Notes under the pieces: generated by a model | Databases searched by the model: none | What the model was told of the DNA's origin: nothing | The model's input: only the letters and a program-made list of their open reading frames with translations | Program-made: the position numbers and the translations under genes | Source of the DNA: Giesbergeria sp. | GTDB taxonomy: Bacteria > Pseudomonadota > Gammaproteobacteria > Burkholderiales > Burkholderiaceae_C | Direction: 5' to 3' | DNA length: 37,672 nt | NCBI GenBank assembly: GCA_017985015.1 | Contig: JAGNYI010000029.1 | Span: 1 to 37,672 of the forward strand | Shown here: in pieces, positions 1-8,365 of the stretch | How positions within the stretch are numbered: the stretch's first letter is position 1 | How the letters are laid out: the number at the start of each line of letters is the position of its first letter

Positions 1-1
1 C

Positions 2-136
2 ACCATCAGCCTGGGTGTAACCACGGCCATACCCCAAACGGACGAGCCGGCTCAGGCTCTGGTGGATATGGCGGATGCGGCCCTGTACGAGGCCAAGAGC
101 GCGGGACGCAACCGCTTCGTGGCACGCTCCCGCTGA
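2..136 (+). CDS. C-terminal end of a GGDEF-domain protein (partial)
   Basis: Only the last 44 residues are in the window; the gene begins upstream of base 1. The fragment reads TISLGVTT, then ADAALYEAKSAGRNRF, which is the typical end of a GGDEF (diguanylate cyclase) domain: the beta-strand 'SIGV' motif followed by the helix 'ADxALYxAKxxGRNR'. The parent protein therefore probably makes cyclic di-GMP from GTP, but the GGDEF signature and any sensory domain lie outside the window, so activity cannot be judged. It converges with the large hybrid kinase: the two stop codons are one base apart, with no room for a dedicated terminator. It is the first of three GGDEF genes in the first 18.5 kb. Confidence 0.85.
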   Translation, partial: TISLGVTTAIPQTDEPAQALVDMADAALYEAKSAGRNRFVARSR

Positions 137-137
137 A

Positions 138-3100
138 TCACTGCACCGGGGCAGTCTCCTGCAACAGGGCCAGCGCGGCCTCAAAATCAAAGCCCTCGAT
201 CGCCACAGCGATCGCTTGGTGCGCCTGCGGGCAAGCCGCCTGCAGCAGCCCGGCCTGCGCGGCCACCCAATCGAGCGAGCTGGAATCTCCCGCCACCAAA
301 AGCTCCTGCAACCCGTGCAGGAATGCACGCAGCTGCTGCGGGTCTGCGGGGGCGGCTGCAGGAGCGGCGGGCACCACGGCTGGCACCACCAGAGCGTCCA
401 GGCCTTGAAGAACCGGGGCCAGTTCAGCCGCCAGCGTGTCCAGCAAGGCATCCATGCGCGGAGCCGCATCACCCTGTCTGCAGGCGCCTTCCAGCGCTGC
501 CGCTGCCGCCTGCACGCCACGCGCGCCAATGCTGCCCGCCACCGACTTGAGGGTATGGGCCAGCCGCTCCGGGGCACTCGCATCGCCAGACCCTTGCGCA
601 GCCCGAAAGGACGACACGAATGCGCCCTGGCCCGCGTGGAATTTGCCCAGCAGCGAGCGGTACAGCACCTCGTTGTGCATCGTGGTTGCCAGTCCGGCCC
701 GGGTGTCGATGCCCGGCAGGGGCGGCAGACCCGATGCTGCAGGTGGCGGCAGCGGTGCCTGCACCGGCACCGCTGGCGCGGTGGCGCCCGGCACGGCGCA
801 GCGCGCCCCCACCCAGCGGGCGATGGTGCGGAACATGTTGCCCACGTCCAGCGGCTTGGCGATGTAGTCGTTCATGCCGGTAGCCAGAGCGCGTTGGCGG
901 TCGCCGGCCATCGCGTTGGCCGTCATGGCAATCACAGGGAGGTGGCGCAGCGCCGGATGGGCACGGATTCGCCGCGTGGCCTCGTAGCCGTCCATCACCG
1001 GCATTTGGCAGTCCATCAGCACGCAGTCGAAATGCGCATCGCGCGCAAGCAGATCCAGCGCCTCCTGGCCATTGGTGGCCAGCACAGCCTGCATCCCGGC
1101 ATGGCGCAGCAGCTCCAGCGCCAGCTCCTGGTTCAGTTCGTTGTCTTCTACCAGCAGCAAGCGGGCGCCGGCCAACTGGTGCATGGCGAGCTGGGCATCC
1201 TGACCGATCAGGCCCGATTGGTGCTCGACCAGCCCGATGTGGTCCAGCGTACGGCCAATGGCGTCCAGCAACTGGCTGGCCATCACCGGTTTGGTAAGCA
1301 CCGAGCGCAGTGCCACACCGCAGCGCTCGGCCTCGCCCAGCGCCTCTTCACGGCCGTAGGCGGTGACCATGATGGTGGCCGGCACCTGGAGGAGCGCATG
1401 CTCGTGCAGCCGCCGCAGGGTTTCGATGCCGTCCATCTGCGGCATCTTCCAGTCGATCAGCACCAGGTTGTAGGGCTGGTGCTGCAGCTCGGCGCTGGCG
1501 ACGGCGGCCAGGGCAGCTGCGCCATCCATCGCCGTGTCCACCTGCAAGCCCAGGCTGAGCGCAATGCTGGCCGTGATCTCGCGGGCGCAGGCGTTGTCGT
1601 CCACCACCAGCACCCGCATGGTCTCGAGTGCCTCGCGTCCTAAGCGGGGTACTGTCGTGGTGATGTCCTGGAGGCCAAACCGCGCGGTGAAATGAAACTC
1701 CGATCCCTGCCCCGGCGTGCTGACCACCCAGATGCGCCCGCCCATCTGCTCCGCCAAATTGCGGGAGATGGCCAGCCCCAGGCCTGTGCCGCCGTAGCGG
1801 CGCGTGGTGGAGCTGTCGGCCTGGCTGAAGGGCTGGAAGAGCTTGGCGCATTGTTCCGGCGTCATGCCAATGCCGGTGTCGCGCACCCGGAAATACAGCT
1901 CGATCCCCTGTGCGTCCTCGGCCGATTTTTCGATGGAGATCACCACCTCGCCGTGTTCGGTGAACTTGACGGCGTTGTTGCCCAGGTTGACCAGAATCTG
2001 CCCCAATCGCAGCGGGTCACCCACCAGGCCCGCCGGAATGTCCGGGGCCACGTGGAAGAGCAGTTCCAGCCCCTTGTCCTCGGTCTTGAGGCCAATCAGG
2101 TTGGCAAGATGGTCCATCACCTCGTCGAGCTGAAAGCCAGTCTGCTCAATCACCATCTTTCCTGCCTCGATCTTGGAGAAATCGAGCACATCGTTGATCA
2201 GGCCCAGCAGGCCCACCGCCGAGCGGTGCGCCTTTTCCACATAGTTGCGCTGGCGGTCATTGAGGGGTGTCTGCAGCGCCAGGTGCGACATGCCGATGAT
2301 CGCGTTCATGGGGGTGCGGATTTCATGGCTCATGTTCGCCAGAAAATCGCTTTTCGCTCGGGTGGCTTCTTCGGCCACGCGCCGCGCCTCGGCCATGGCA
2401 CGTTCGGCGGCCTTGCGCTCGGCAATGTCCTCGAACACCCAGATCGTCACCTTGCGGTGGTCAGAAGAGTGGATGGCCCGCCCCGACACCTGGGCAACGA
2501 AAGTGCCCCCATCCTTGCGCGCGAACTCCCATTCCTCATTCACGTCCCGGCCCGTACCAAGCAAAGGTCCCACCAGAGCGCCGAATTCGGCATATTTTTC
2601 GGCAGAGTGATAGATGATGCTGCCCGGCTGCCCGATCAGATCCTTTGCCTCGTAGCCGAGGTATTCCCCCATGCGCTGATTGACCCGCAGGATCACCCCA
2701 TCGGCGGTGTAAATGATGCCGTTAGGGGCATTGTCGAAAATCGTTTGCTGCTCATCGAGCAGCTTGCGGTTGTTGGCTTCGCTGTCGCGCAAGCTGGCCT
2801 CGGCCATCTTCTGGTCGGTGATGTCCTGGTTGATACCGACCAGGCGTCGCGGTCGGCCGTCCGGGTCACGCAAGGCGGCGTCGCCCGTGTCCTGAATCCA
2901 GCGCCACGCCCCAGAGTGGGTGCGCATGCGAAAGGTGGCCTGGTGCGCCTGCACCTTGTTGTCCAGAAAAAGCTGCAAGCGTTGCTGTACGGCCGGAAAA
3001 TCATCGGGGTGGATCAGGTCTTGCCAGCACGAGAGGTGATCGGGATAGCGGGCCAGCAGGCTCTCTTTTTCGTAGCCCAGCATTTCGGCCCAGATGTCGT

Positions 3101-4487
3101 TCACCGTCACCTCGCTGATGCGCCCCTGGGCATCGATGCTGCAGTCGTACAGGCCCAGGTGGGCACCGCGCAGGGCGAGGTTCAGGCGCTCCTCGCTGCG
3201 TGCGATGCGCTGCTCCACGATCTGGCGCTCCGTGATGTCGTAGAGCCACGAGATGAGGTAGCGCCCATCCGAAAAATCCAGCAGCATGGACGACAGCAGC
3301 ACGGTGATGGGTGTGCCATCGGTGCGCACCAGTTCGGCCTGGTAGGCCTTCACGCTGCCGTCCCGGCGCAGCTGCTCCATGAAGGTGTCGCGGTCTGCCG
3401 GGTTGCGCCAGGATCGGTAGGTGTTGTACGAAGCCACTTCTTCGGTGGGCACCCCCATCATGGCGGCGTGTTGGCGGTTGGCAAACACCAGCCGCCCTTC
3501 CTGCGTCCCAATCACCACGCCCACGGGGCTGTTCTCCAGAATGCGCAGCAGGCGGCTCTCGTTGTCCTGGCGCTCAAGTTCAAGCTTCTTGCGCTCGGTG
3601 ATGTCTTCGTAGATCCACACGGCAGAGCGCTCGTGGCCGGGAATGTTGATGCCCTGGCCCGACACCATGGCCAAGAAAGAAGTGCCGTCGCTGCGGCGAA
3701 ATTCCCATTCGGTACGGACCTCCTTCCCGGCACTGAGCAGCGGCGCCGCCATGGCCGCAAAGGCCTTGTAGTTCTCCTCACTGGAGAAAAGCGTGCGCGC
3801 CACCGATTGACCCAGCACATCGTCCCGTGCAATGCCTAAGTTTTCGCACAGACGCTTGTTCACCCGCAGCACGATGCCATCGGCCGAATAGCAAATTCCG
3901 TTGGGGGTGTTTTCGAAGATCACCTGCTGCTCTTGCAGCAGCTTGCCGATCTCGGCTTGTTGGCGGTCAATCTCCTGCCGGGCACGGCGTTTTTCTGAGA
4001 CATCGTCCACCGTAAAACGCAACAGAATCCGCCCGCCGCAATCAAAGGCCATGAGGTTGACCTCGGCATCGAAGATCTCGCCATTGGCCCGCCGCGCGCG
4101 CCAGAGGAAGTTGGCAATGCCATGCTCAAAGATGGTACGTGTGATCTCTTCCCCCGCTGACTGCGTGTCGGTGCCGTCGTACTGGATGGGTGCCGAAAAA
4201 TCCAGCGGCATTTTTCCCAGCACCTCGTCGCGCGAAGAAAAGCCGTAGATGCGCACCGCTGCCACGTTGCAATCGACAATGCCGATGGCCGGGTCGATGA
4301 TGACGATGGGCACTGGCGAATCCTGATAGACGCGCTTGTTGTACGCCGCGCTGCGCACCAAGGTAGCGCGCGCCTCTTTGAGCGCGTCTTCGCTGCTCTG
4401 CAGCGCCGCCTTCAAGGCCAGGTTCTCCCGCTCCAGCGCCTCGATGTCCTGTCGCAGTGCGAACTGCACCCCCGGGTTTTGCTCCAT
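138..4487 (-). CDS. Soluble multi-PAS hybrid sensor histidine kinase (5 PAS, HisKA, HATPase, REC, REC, Hpt)
   Basis: A 1449-residue BarA/EvgS-style phosphorelay kinase. A coiled-coil N-terminus (about 10-45) is followed by five PAS segments at about 45-165, 185-300, 312-420, 432-558 and 576-692. Then come the HisKA dimerisation helix with phospho-acceptor H721 ([11 protein letters not shown]), the ATPase domain with an N-box (NLGNNAVKF), DTGIGM and [10 protein letters not shown], two receiver domains with predicted phospho-aspartates D1012 and D1159, and an Hpt domain with H1311 ([10 protein letters not shown]). I see no membrane segment, so it should sense a cytoplasmic signal. The start at 4487 is preferred over the in-frame ATG at 4550 because AGGAGAGG lies just upstream, and a good promoter sits at 4556-4584. 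PAS2 and PAS5 are about half identical by eye, pointing to internal duplication. No separate output regulator is adjacent; the neighbouring GGDEF gene converges with it. The signal is unknown. Confidence 0.93.
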   Translation of the reverse strand: MEQNPGVQFALRQDIEALERENLALKAALQSSEDALKEARATLVRSAAYNKRVYQDSPVPIVIIDPAIGIVDCNVAAVRIYGFSSRDEVLGKMPLDFSAPIQYDGTDTQSAGEEITRTIFEHGIANFLWRARRANGEIFDAEVNLMAFDCGGRILLRFTVDDVSEKRRARQEIDRQQAEIGKLLQEQQVIFENTPNGICYSADGIVLRVNKRLCENLGIARDDVLGQSVARTLFSSEENYKAFAAMAAPLLSAGKEVRTEWEFRRSDGTSFLAMVSGQGINIPGHERSAVWIYEDITERKKLELERQDNESRLLRILENSPVGVVIGTQEGRLVFANRQHAAMMGVPTEEVASYNTYRSWRNPADRDTFMEQLRRDGSVKAYQAELVRTDGTPITVLLSSMLLDFSDGRYLISWLYDITERQIVEQRIARSEERLNLALRGAHLGLYDCSIDAQGRISEVTVNDIWAEMLGYEKESLLARYPDHLSCWQDLIHPDDFPAVQQRLQLFLDNKVQAHQATFRMRTHSGAWRWIQDTGDAALRDPDGRPRRLVGINQDITDQKMAEASLRDSEANNRKLLDEQQTIFDNAPNGIIYTADGVILRVNQRMGEYLGYEAKDLIGQPGSIIYHSAEKYAEFGALVGPLLGTGRDVNEEWEFARKDGGTFVAQVSGRAIHSSDHRKVTIWVFEDIAERKAAERAMAEARRVAEEATRAKSDFLANMSHEIRTPMNAIIGMSHLALQTPLNDRQRNYVEKAHRSAVGLLGLINDVLDFSKIEAGKMVIEQTGFQLDEVMDHLANLIGLKTEDKGLELLFHVAPDIPAGLVGDPLRLGQILVNLGNNAVKFTEHGEVVISIEKSAEDAQGIELYFRVRDTGIGMTPEQCAKLFQPFSQADSSTTRRYGGTGLGLAISRNLAEQMGGRIWVVSTPGQGSEFHFTARFGLQDITTTVPRLGREALETMRVLVVDDNACAREITASIALSLGLQVDTAMDGAAALAAVASAELQHQPYNLVLIDWKMPQMDGIETLRRLHEHALLQVPATIMVTAYGREEALGEAERCGVALRSVLTKPVMASQLLDAIGRTLDHIGLVEHQSGLIGQDAQLAMHQLAGARLLLVEDNELNQELALELLRHAGMQAVLATNGQEALDLLARDAHFDCVLMDCQMPVMDGYEATRRIRAHPALRHLPVIAMTANAMAGDRQRALATGMNDYIAKPLDVGNMFRTIARWVGARCAVPGATAPAVPVQAPLPPPAASGLPPLPGIDTRAGLATTMHNEVLYRSLLGKFHAGQGAFVSSFRAAQGSGDASAPERLAHTLKSVAGSIGARGVQAAAAALEGACRQGDAAPRMDALLDTLAAELAPVLQGLDALVVPAVVPAAPAAAPADPQQLRAFLHGLQELLVAGDSSSLDWVAAQAGLLQAACPQAHQAIAVAIEGFDFEAALALLQETAPVQ

Positions 4488-4555
4488 GACCTCTCCTGTC
4501 GCATGCAGCAGGCAAGGTGCCCAAACGGCCCAAACCCCGCCAGCGGTCAACAGCC

Positions 4556-4584
4556 AGTATCGACAGCCACCGTGGGAGCGTCAA
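4556..4584 (-). promoter_or_regulatory. Sigma-70-type promoter for the hybrid kinase
   Basis: Read on the minus strand, TTGACG (4584-4579) is followed by a 17-base spacer and GATACT (4561-4556). This is close to the sigma-70 consensus and would start transcription near 4549, about 60 bases before the kinase start codon. It is a prediction from sequence only. Confidence 0.5.
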
Positions 4585-4692
4585 CGCGGTGCGCGCTTGC
4601 GGCGCACTGGATACGGGGTCTGTTTGAGCCAACGCAAGAGACGCCAATTTGCTGCACTCGGTCAGCACAGGTGTGCCGGCAGCAAATGGCAA

Positions 4693-4713
4693 ATGCCTGC
4701 CCCGCACAGGCAT
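4693..4713 (-). terminator. Hairpin downstream of the thioesterase gene
   Basis: ATGCCTG (4693-4699) and CAGGCAT (4707-4713) form a perfect 7-bp stem with a 7-base loop, about 30 bases past the thioesterase stop. On the minus strand it is followed by a modestly T-rich run (TTTGCCATTTGC), so it is a weak terminator candidate at best. Confidence 0.3.
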
Positions 4714-4744
4714 GCCGTCGCCTTGTGAAACGGATCATCGGCCC

Positions 4745-5191
4745 TTAGGGTTTCGCCGTCTCCAGGGTGAACTCCGGTCCGATCTTGAACACCCCGCTGA
4801 CCCGCGCGCAGAGCACGCCATCGGCGCGCACCAGGCCCTGTGCAAACACCAATGAACGGGTGGCGCGCAGCAGCTCGGCTTCGCCCTCCACCCAACAGCC
4901 GAGCGGCGCCGGAGCCAGATAGTCGATTTGCAGGCTGATGGTGGGCAAAAAGCGCATGCCCACCGTGCTGTCCTTGCGGTGCACCGAGAGCGGCAGCAGC
5001 ATGTCGCAAAAACTCGCCATCATGCCGCCGTGCAGGTTGCTCATGGGGTTGACATGGCGGCGCTCCACCCGAAAGCCGAATTTCACCACGTCGCCCTGGT
5101 GCAGCAAATAGAGCGGCCCGTTGCTGTCCATGAACGGGCCGCCCGCCTCGATGGGTCTGAAACCCGCTGGAATCTGCACTTCAGCGCTCAC
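4745..5191 (-). CDS. PaaI-type hotdog acyl-CoA thioesterase
   Basis: A 148-residue single-domain hotdog-fold protein, the usual length for PaaI/YbgC-like thioesterases that hydrolyse acyl-CoA esters in the cytoplasm. The diagnostic segment is NPMSNLHGGMMASFCD (about residues 48-63), where the Asn-x2-HGG motif contributes to the active site. The GTG start at 5191 is chosen because GGGAGG lies about five bases upstream and the preceding residues look non-native; an ATG in the same frame at 5275 would add 28 unlikely residues. The GTG overlaps the stop of a 43-codon ORF (GTGA), suggesting translational coupling. The gene is probably the last of a short minus-strand unit with the glutaredoxin-like gene. 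The substrate cannot be told from sequence. Confidence 0.85.
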   Translation of the reverse strand: MSAEVQIPAGFRPIEAGGPFMDSNGPLYLLHQGDVVKFGFRVERRHVNPMSNLHGGMMASFCDMLLPLSVHRKDSTVGMRFLPTISLQIDYLAPAPLGCWVEGEAELLRATRSLVFAQGLVRADGVLCARVSGVFKIGPEFTLETAKP

Positions 5192-5319
5192 CAGGCCTCC
5201 CTCTCGAAGATTTCCTGAAGATCGGCCGGCGCCTGCGCGTTGGCACCACGCATCGGCTTGCCGGAAAGCCGACAAAAGTCTTCGGTCATCTGCGCTGGCG
5301 CTGAAGGCTGGTCGGTCAT
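5188..5319 (-). CDS. Small ORF of 43 residues, function unknown
   Basis: A 43-codon ORF starting MTDQPSAPAQ and ending EIFEREAW. Its TGA stop overlaps the GTG start of the downstream thioesterase, and the body is Asp/Glu- and Ala-rich with one Cys (DFCRLSGKPM). I recognise no domain. Support for it being real comes from the overlap geometry and reading-frame continuity; against it are its length and the absence of a clear Shine-Dalgarno sequence before the ATG. An alternative is that it acts only as a leader coupling translation of the thioesterase. Confidence 0.4.
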   Translation of the reverse strand: MTDQPSAPAQMTEDFCRLSGKPMRGANAQAPADLQEIFEREAW

Positions 5320-5398
5320 TCGGAAAGTGTCGTTGAAGGCGCTTGTCAGCGGCTGTCCCCGAGGTGCCATCGCCCTGCTAAGCCCGCCTCCGCGAAGC

Positions 5399-5791
5399 TC
5401 AAGCGGGGGCAAAGCGGCTGCGCAGGTAGGCAATGATTTTTTCGGAATCGTAGAGCCAGCGGCTGGAACCCGCAGCATCGGTGATCTTCAGGCAAGGCAC
5501 CTTGGTCTGGCCGCCGCCCTGGAGAAGCTCGGTTCGGGCCGGGCCGGCGTGCTGCGCATCCACCTTGGCGATGTCAAGTGACAAGCGCCGCATCTCCTGG
5601 CGGGTCTTGATACAGAAAGGGCAGGTCTTGTACTGGTAGAGCGCCAGTCCACGGCAGGCGGCGTCCACCGACGCCTGCTCGGCGCTCGTGCGCACGACGC
5701 CTTGCGGCCGCGTGAGCGCTTCCTTGAGCAGCATGACGGGGCCCAGCAGGACGCGCAAGGTTCTGAAAAAGTAACGGACAACAGATTTCAT
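5399..5791 (-). CDS. Glutaredoxin-like protein with N-terminal hydrophobic segment
   Basis: A 130-residue protein. The first 25 residues (MKSVVRYFFRTLRVLLGPVM) are basic and hydrophobic and may form a membrane anchor. Residues about 48-128 are a thioredoxin-fold domain with the redox motif C57-P-F-C60 (YQYKTCPFCIK), a cis-Pro segment (KVPCLKI) and a C-terminal helix (SEKIIAYLRSRF), as in glutaredoxins and GST N-terminal domains. It probably performs glutathione-linked disulfide exchange near the membrane. It lies upstream of the 43-residue ORF and the thioesterase on the same strand. The 79-base gap that follows its stop holds nothing distinctive. The true partner is unknown. Confidence 0.85.
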   Translation of the reverse strand: MKSVVRYFFRTLRVLLGPVMLLKEALTRPQGVVRTSAEQASVDAACRGLALYQYKTCPFCIKTRQEMRRLSLDIAKVDAQHAGPARTELLQGGGQTKVPCLKITDAAGSSRWLYDSEKIIAYLRSRFAPA

Positions 5792-5892
5792 CGTGGGATT
5801 TCAGTGGGATGGCCGGTGCTCAGGACGGGCAGCGGTGGGTCAGGGAAGTCATCGGGACTGGGGCAGCCGCAACGCCCCCAAGGCGATAGCGG

Positions 5893-6639
5893 TCAGGTGC
5901 GTTGGCGCAGCGCCTCGTACAGACAGACACCGCTTGCCACCGAAACGTTCAAACTCTCTACCGCGCCGTGCATGGGAATGCTCACCAGCTCGTCGCACGT
6001 CTTGCGCGTGAGCTGGCGCATGCCGTCGCCTTCGGCCCCGAGCACCAGCGCCACCGGGCCTTTGAGGTCCGCCTGGTAGAGCGTGCGCGGCGCATCGTCG
6101 CTGGTGCCAATGATCCAGATGTTGCGCTCTTTGAGCTCACCCAGCGTGCGCGCCAGGTTGGTGACCATGAAGTACGGCATGGTCTCGGCGGCGCCGCTGG
6201 CCACCTTGGCCACCGTGGCGTTGATGCCGGCGGCGTGGTCCTTGGGGGCAATCACCGCGTGGGCGCCAGCGCCGTCGGCCACGCGCAGGCAGGCTCCCAG
6301 ATTGTGCGGGTCGGTCACGCCGTCGAGCACCAGCAGCAAAGGGTTGACCGTGCCCTTTGCCTCCAGGTCTTCGAGCAGCTCGTCGAGCGATGTGATCTGC
6401 GCCAGAGGCTGCACGCGCGCGGCCACACCCTGGTGGCCGTGGCTGCCGGCGAGCTTGGCGATGCGCAGGCTGTCGGCTTCGATCAGGCGGGCCCCCGCCT
6501 CGCGCGCCCGGTCGAGAAACTGGCGCATGCGGGCATCGCGCCGCGTAGCCTCGTAATAAATTTCGATGATGGACTGCGGCGCCGTCTTGAGGCGCACACC
6601 GACGGCGTGAAAGCCGAAGAGAACTTTGGGGCTGGACAT
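5893..6639 (-). CDS. rlmB: 23S rRNA (guanosine-2251-2'-O)-methyltransferase RlmB
   Basis: A 248-residue SpoU/TrmH-family (SPOUT) methyltransferase that transfers a methyl group from S-adenosylmethionine to the ribose of G2251 in the peptidyl-transferase P loop. The N-terminal substrate-binding domain starts with VLFGFHAVGVRLK. The catalytic SPOUT domain shows the three family motifs: DPHNLGACLRVADG (motif 1, with Asn and Arg), LVLGAEGDGM (motif 2) and SIPMHGAVESLNVSVA (motif 3). Length matches the family. Its start is preceded by an AT-rich stretch (ATACTA at 6664-6669 reads TAGTAT on the gene strand), and a copy of the dispersed repeat lies just upstream at 6678, so the repeat may border or contribute to its promoter. 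Confidence 0.95.
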   Translation of the reverse strand: MSSPKVLFGFHAVGVRLKTAPQSIIEIYYEATRRDARMRQFLDRAREAGARLIEADSLRIAKLAGSHGHQGVAARVQPLAQITSLDELLEDLEAKGTVNPLLLVLDGVTDPHNLGACLRVADGAGAHAVIAPKDHAAGINATVAKVASGAAETMPYFMVTNLARTLGELKERNIWIIGTSDDAPRTLYQADLKGPVALVLGAEGDGMRQLTRKTCDELVSIPMHGAVESLNVSVASGVCLYEALRQRT

Positions 6640-6677
6640 GGGGAGATTATCCGGGCGGCGGATATACTACATTTTTC

Positions 6678-6733
6678 ATAGCGGTTAACGCTTACCCCAT
6701 AAGCGCTAGAGGCCAAAAAAGCTTCAAATTTTT
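6678..6733 (+). repeat. Dispersed palindromic repeat, copy 1
   Basis: Begins ATAGCGGTTAACGCTTA and continues CCCCATAAGCGCTAGAGGCC, then an A/T-rich tail (AAAAAAGCTTCAAATTTT). CGCTTA and TAAGCG form an internal stem around CCCCA. It lies between the divergently oriented promoter side of rlmB and the 3' end of the ABC ATPase gene. Its tail encodes the last two residues (Lys-Ile) and stop of that gene. Confidence 0.8.
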
Positions 6734-7416
6734 ACCACTGCCCCAGCTTCTATGGTGATACTGAAGTCACAGCGCTCGGCAATGCCGCGGTCGTGGGTGA
6801 CCAGCACCAGCGTCGTCCCCTGCTCGCGGTTGAGACGAAACATCAGTTCCATGATGGTCTCGCCAGTGGCGAAGTCGAGGCTGCCGGTGGGCTCATCGGC
6901 CAGCAGCACCGAGGGCTGTACGACGAAGGCACGCGCGAGCGCCACGCGCTGCTGCTCGCCGCCCGAGAGTACTTTGGGATAGTGGGAGAGGCGCTGCGCC
7001 AGGCCCACGTGCGCCAGCATTTCCTGCGCCGCACGGCGGGCATCGCGCCGATTGGCGAGTTCCAGCGGCAGCATGACGTTCTCAAGCGCCGTGAGGTTGG
7101 CCATGAGCTGAAAGCTCTGGAACACAAACCCGACTTGCCGGGCGCGCAGCGCAGCGCGCTCGTCTTCGTTCAGGACAAACAGATCCTGCCCGGCCAGGCG
7201 CACGGTGCCGCTGGTGGGCGTGTCAAGCCCCGCGATGATGGACAGCAAGGTACTCTTGCCCGAACCCGACGCCCCCACGATCGCCACACTGGCACGCGGG
7301 GCGACGGTGAAATCGATGTCCCGCAGAATCTCCAAGGTTCCCGTCGAGTCGGTCACCGACTTGCAGACATGCTGCACAGCAATAATGGGAGCCGAGGGCA
7401 CAGAAGCTTCAGACAT
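6724..7416 (-). CDS. ybbA: YbbA-type ABC transporter ATP-binding protein
   Basis: A 230-residue ABC ATPase of the LolD/MacB/YbbA group. Walker A is GASGSGKST (48-56), the Q-loop Gln about 100, signature LSGGEQQR (150-157), and Walker B LLADEP (171-176), followed by an H-loop His in LVTHDRG. The start MSEASVP at 7416 is chosen because an in-frame extension upstream would run antisense through tesA. In E. coli, ybbA is divergent from tesA in the same way, which supports the name. There ybbA is followed by the permease gene ybbP, but here the next gene is rlmB, so no permease partner is present. The last codons and stop lie inside a copy of the dispersed repeat. Its own promoter must overlap the tesA 5' end. 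Confidence 0.88.
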   Translation of the reverse strand: MSEASVPSAPIIAVQHVCKSVTDSTGTLEILRDIDFTVAPRASVAIVGASGSGKSTLLSIIAGLDTPTSGTVRLAGQDLFVLNEDERAALRARQVGFVFQSFQLMANLTALENVMLPLELANRRDARRAAQEMLAHVGLAQRLSHYPKVLSGGEQQRVALARAFVVQPSVLLADEPTGSLDFATGETIMELMFRLNREQGTTLVLVTHDRGIAERCDFSITIEAGAVVKI

Positions 7417-7431
7417 GAAAGGCACCGGGTT

Positions 7432-8097
7432 TTGATTCGTACGATCGTTCGCCGTCACTTTATCGCGCGCCTGACTGTCAGCATGGTTGCGGGGCTTTCG
7501 CATCTGGCACACGCCGCCGCACCGAAAAATGCCGCGCAAACACGCAGCATTCTGGTGGTCGGCGATTCGCTCAGCGCGGAATACGGCATTGCGCGCGGGA
7601 GCGGCTGGGTGGCACTGCTGGAGCAGCGCCTGGCGAAGGAAAAGAAACCATGGAAAGTCGTCAACGCCAGCATCAGCGGTGACACCACAGCGGGCGGACG
7701 CTCGCGCATTGACAACCTGCTTGCGCAGCACCGGCCTGCGGTGGTCATCATTGAACTGGGCGGCAACGATGCGCTGCGTGGGCTGCCTCTGCAAAGCACG
7801 GCCGACAACCTGCGCAACATGGTTCAGGCCGCCAAAGCCAGCGGCGCGCGCGTGCTGCTTGTGGGCATGCAAATACCGCCGAACTACGGCCAAGCCTACG
7901 CCCGCAAGTTCGCCGAGGTCTTCGTGGATATTTCACGCGAGCAGCAAATAGCGCTACTGCCCTTCCTGTTGAAAGGCATTGCGGACGGCGCGGACGCAAC
8001 GCGCCTGTTCCAGGCCGACCGCATTCATCCACAGGCACAAGCCCATCCGCGCATACTGGAAAACGTATGGCCAGCGTTGGAGCCGCTATTGCGTTAG
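7432..8097 (+). CDS. tesA: TesA-type arylesterase / lysophospholipase / thioesterase I
   Basis: An SGNH-hydrolase of 221 residues. Blocks are GDSLSAEYG (nucleophile S46), the ISGDTTAGG segment, GGND (N112) and DRIHP (D196, H199), giving a complete Ser-Asp-His triad. It should hydrolyse acyl-CoA, aryl esters or lysophospholipids in the periplasm. The TTG start at 7432 is chosen because it gives a proper signal peptide: basic RTIVRRHF, a hydrophobic core, then AHA before AAPKN; AAAGG lies about nine bases upstream. The alternative ATG at 7483 would remove the positive n-region. Its start is only 15 bases from the divergent ybbA start. It overlaps the converging small gene at 8094 by four bases. 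Confidence 0.9.
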   Translation: MIRTIVRRHFIARLTVSMVAGLSHLAHAAAPKNAAQTRSILVVGDSLSAEYGIARGSGWVALLEQRLAKEKKPWKVVNASISGDTTAGGRSRIDNLLAQHRPAVVIIELGGNDALRGLPLQSTADNLRNMVQAAKASGARVLLVGMQIPPNYGQAYARKFAEVFVDISREQQIALLPFLLKGIADGADATRLFQADRIHPQAQAHPRILENVWPALEPLLR

Positions 8098-8276
8098 CTG
8101 GCAGGATTCGCGGGGTTGGCCGATGCACCGGATGACGACGCATCTCCTGGCTCAGGCGCCACGTAGGTATTGCCGTGGCGTGCAGGAGCCTGCTTGGCGC
8201 GCAGCTTGTCTTCCTTTTTCTTCTTTTTCGCGAGTTCGCGCTGCCGTTTTTCGTATCCGTAATTAGGGGTTGCCAA
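8094..8276 (-). CDS. Small Lys-rich conserved-type protein, 60 residues
   Basis: Starts (TTG) with LATPNYGYEKRQRELAKKKK, then a Lys/Arg-rich segment and an Ala/Ser/Pro-rich tail ending ANPANPAS. The TTG at 8276 is preferred because GGAAGG lies eight bases upstream, and no in-frame ATG gives a sensible N-terminus; the longer frame up to 8510 runs antisense-like through the neighbour's end. I recall similar short YGYEKRQRELAKKKKKEE-type proteins as common hypotheticals in Burkholderiales, but no function is known to me. The basic helix could bind nucleic acid; that is speculation. It converges with tesA, overlapping by four bases. Confidence 0.65.
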   Translation of the reverse strand: MATPNYGYEKRQRELAKKKKKEDKLRAKQAPARHGNTYVAPEPGDASSSGASANPANPAS

Positions 8277-8365
8277 GGTGTTCGCCTTCCATAGTTGATG
8301 CCCACTGTAACAGGCAGGCACGTGCTGGCAGAGCAGTTGGAAAGGACTGCGGCTCCACAGCGCTT

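Noticed and set aside
75-3839. Long plus-strand frames opposite the hybrid kinase (75-1643 and 1692-3839)
   Set aside because: Low-complexity Arg/Gln/His-rich translations antisense to a gene with clear domains; these are GC-driven shadows.
4488-4550. Upstream start for the hybrid kinase at 4550 (adds 21 residues)
   Set aside because: AGGAGAGG directly precedes the ATG at 4487, and the predicted promoter would start transcription near 4549, leaving no leader for the upstream start.
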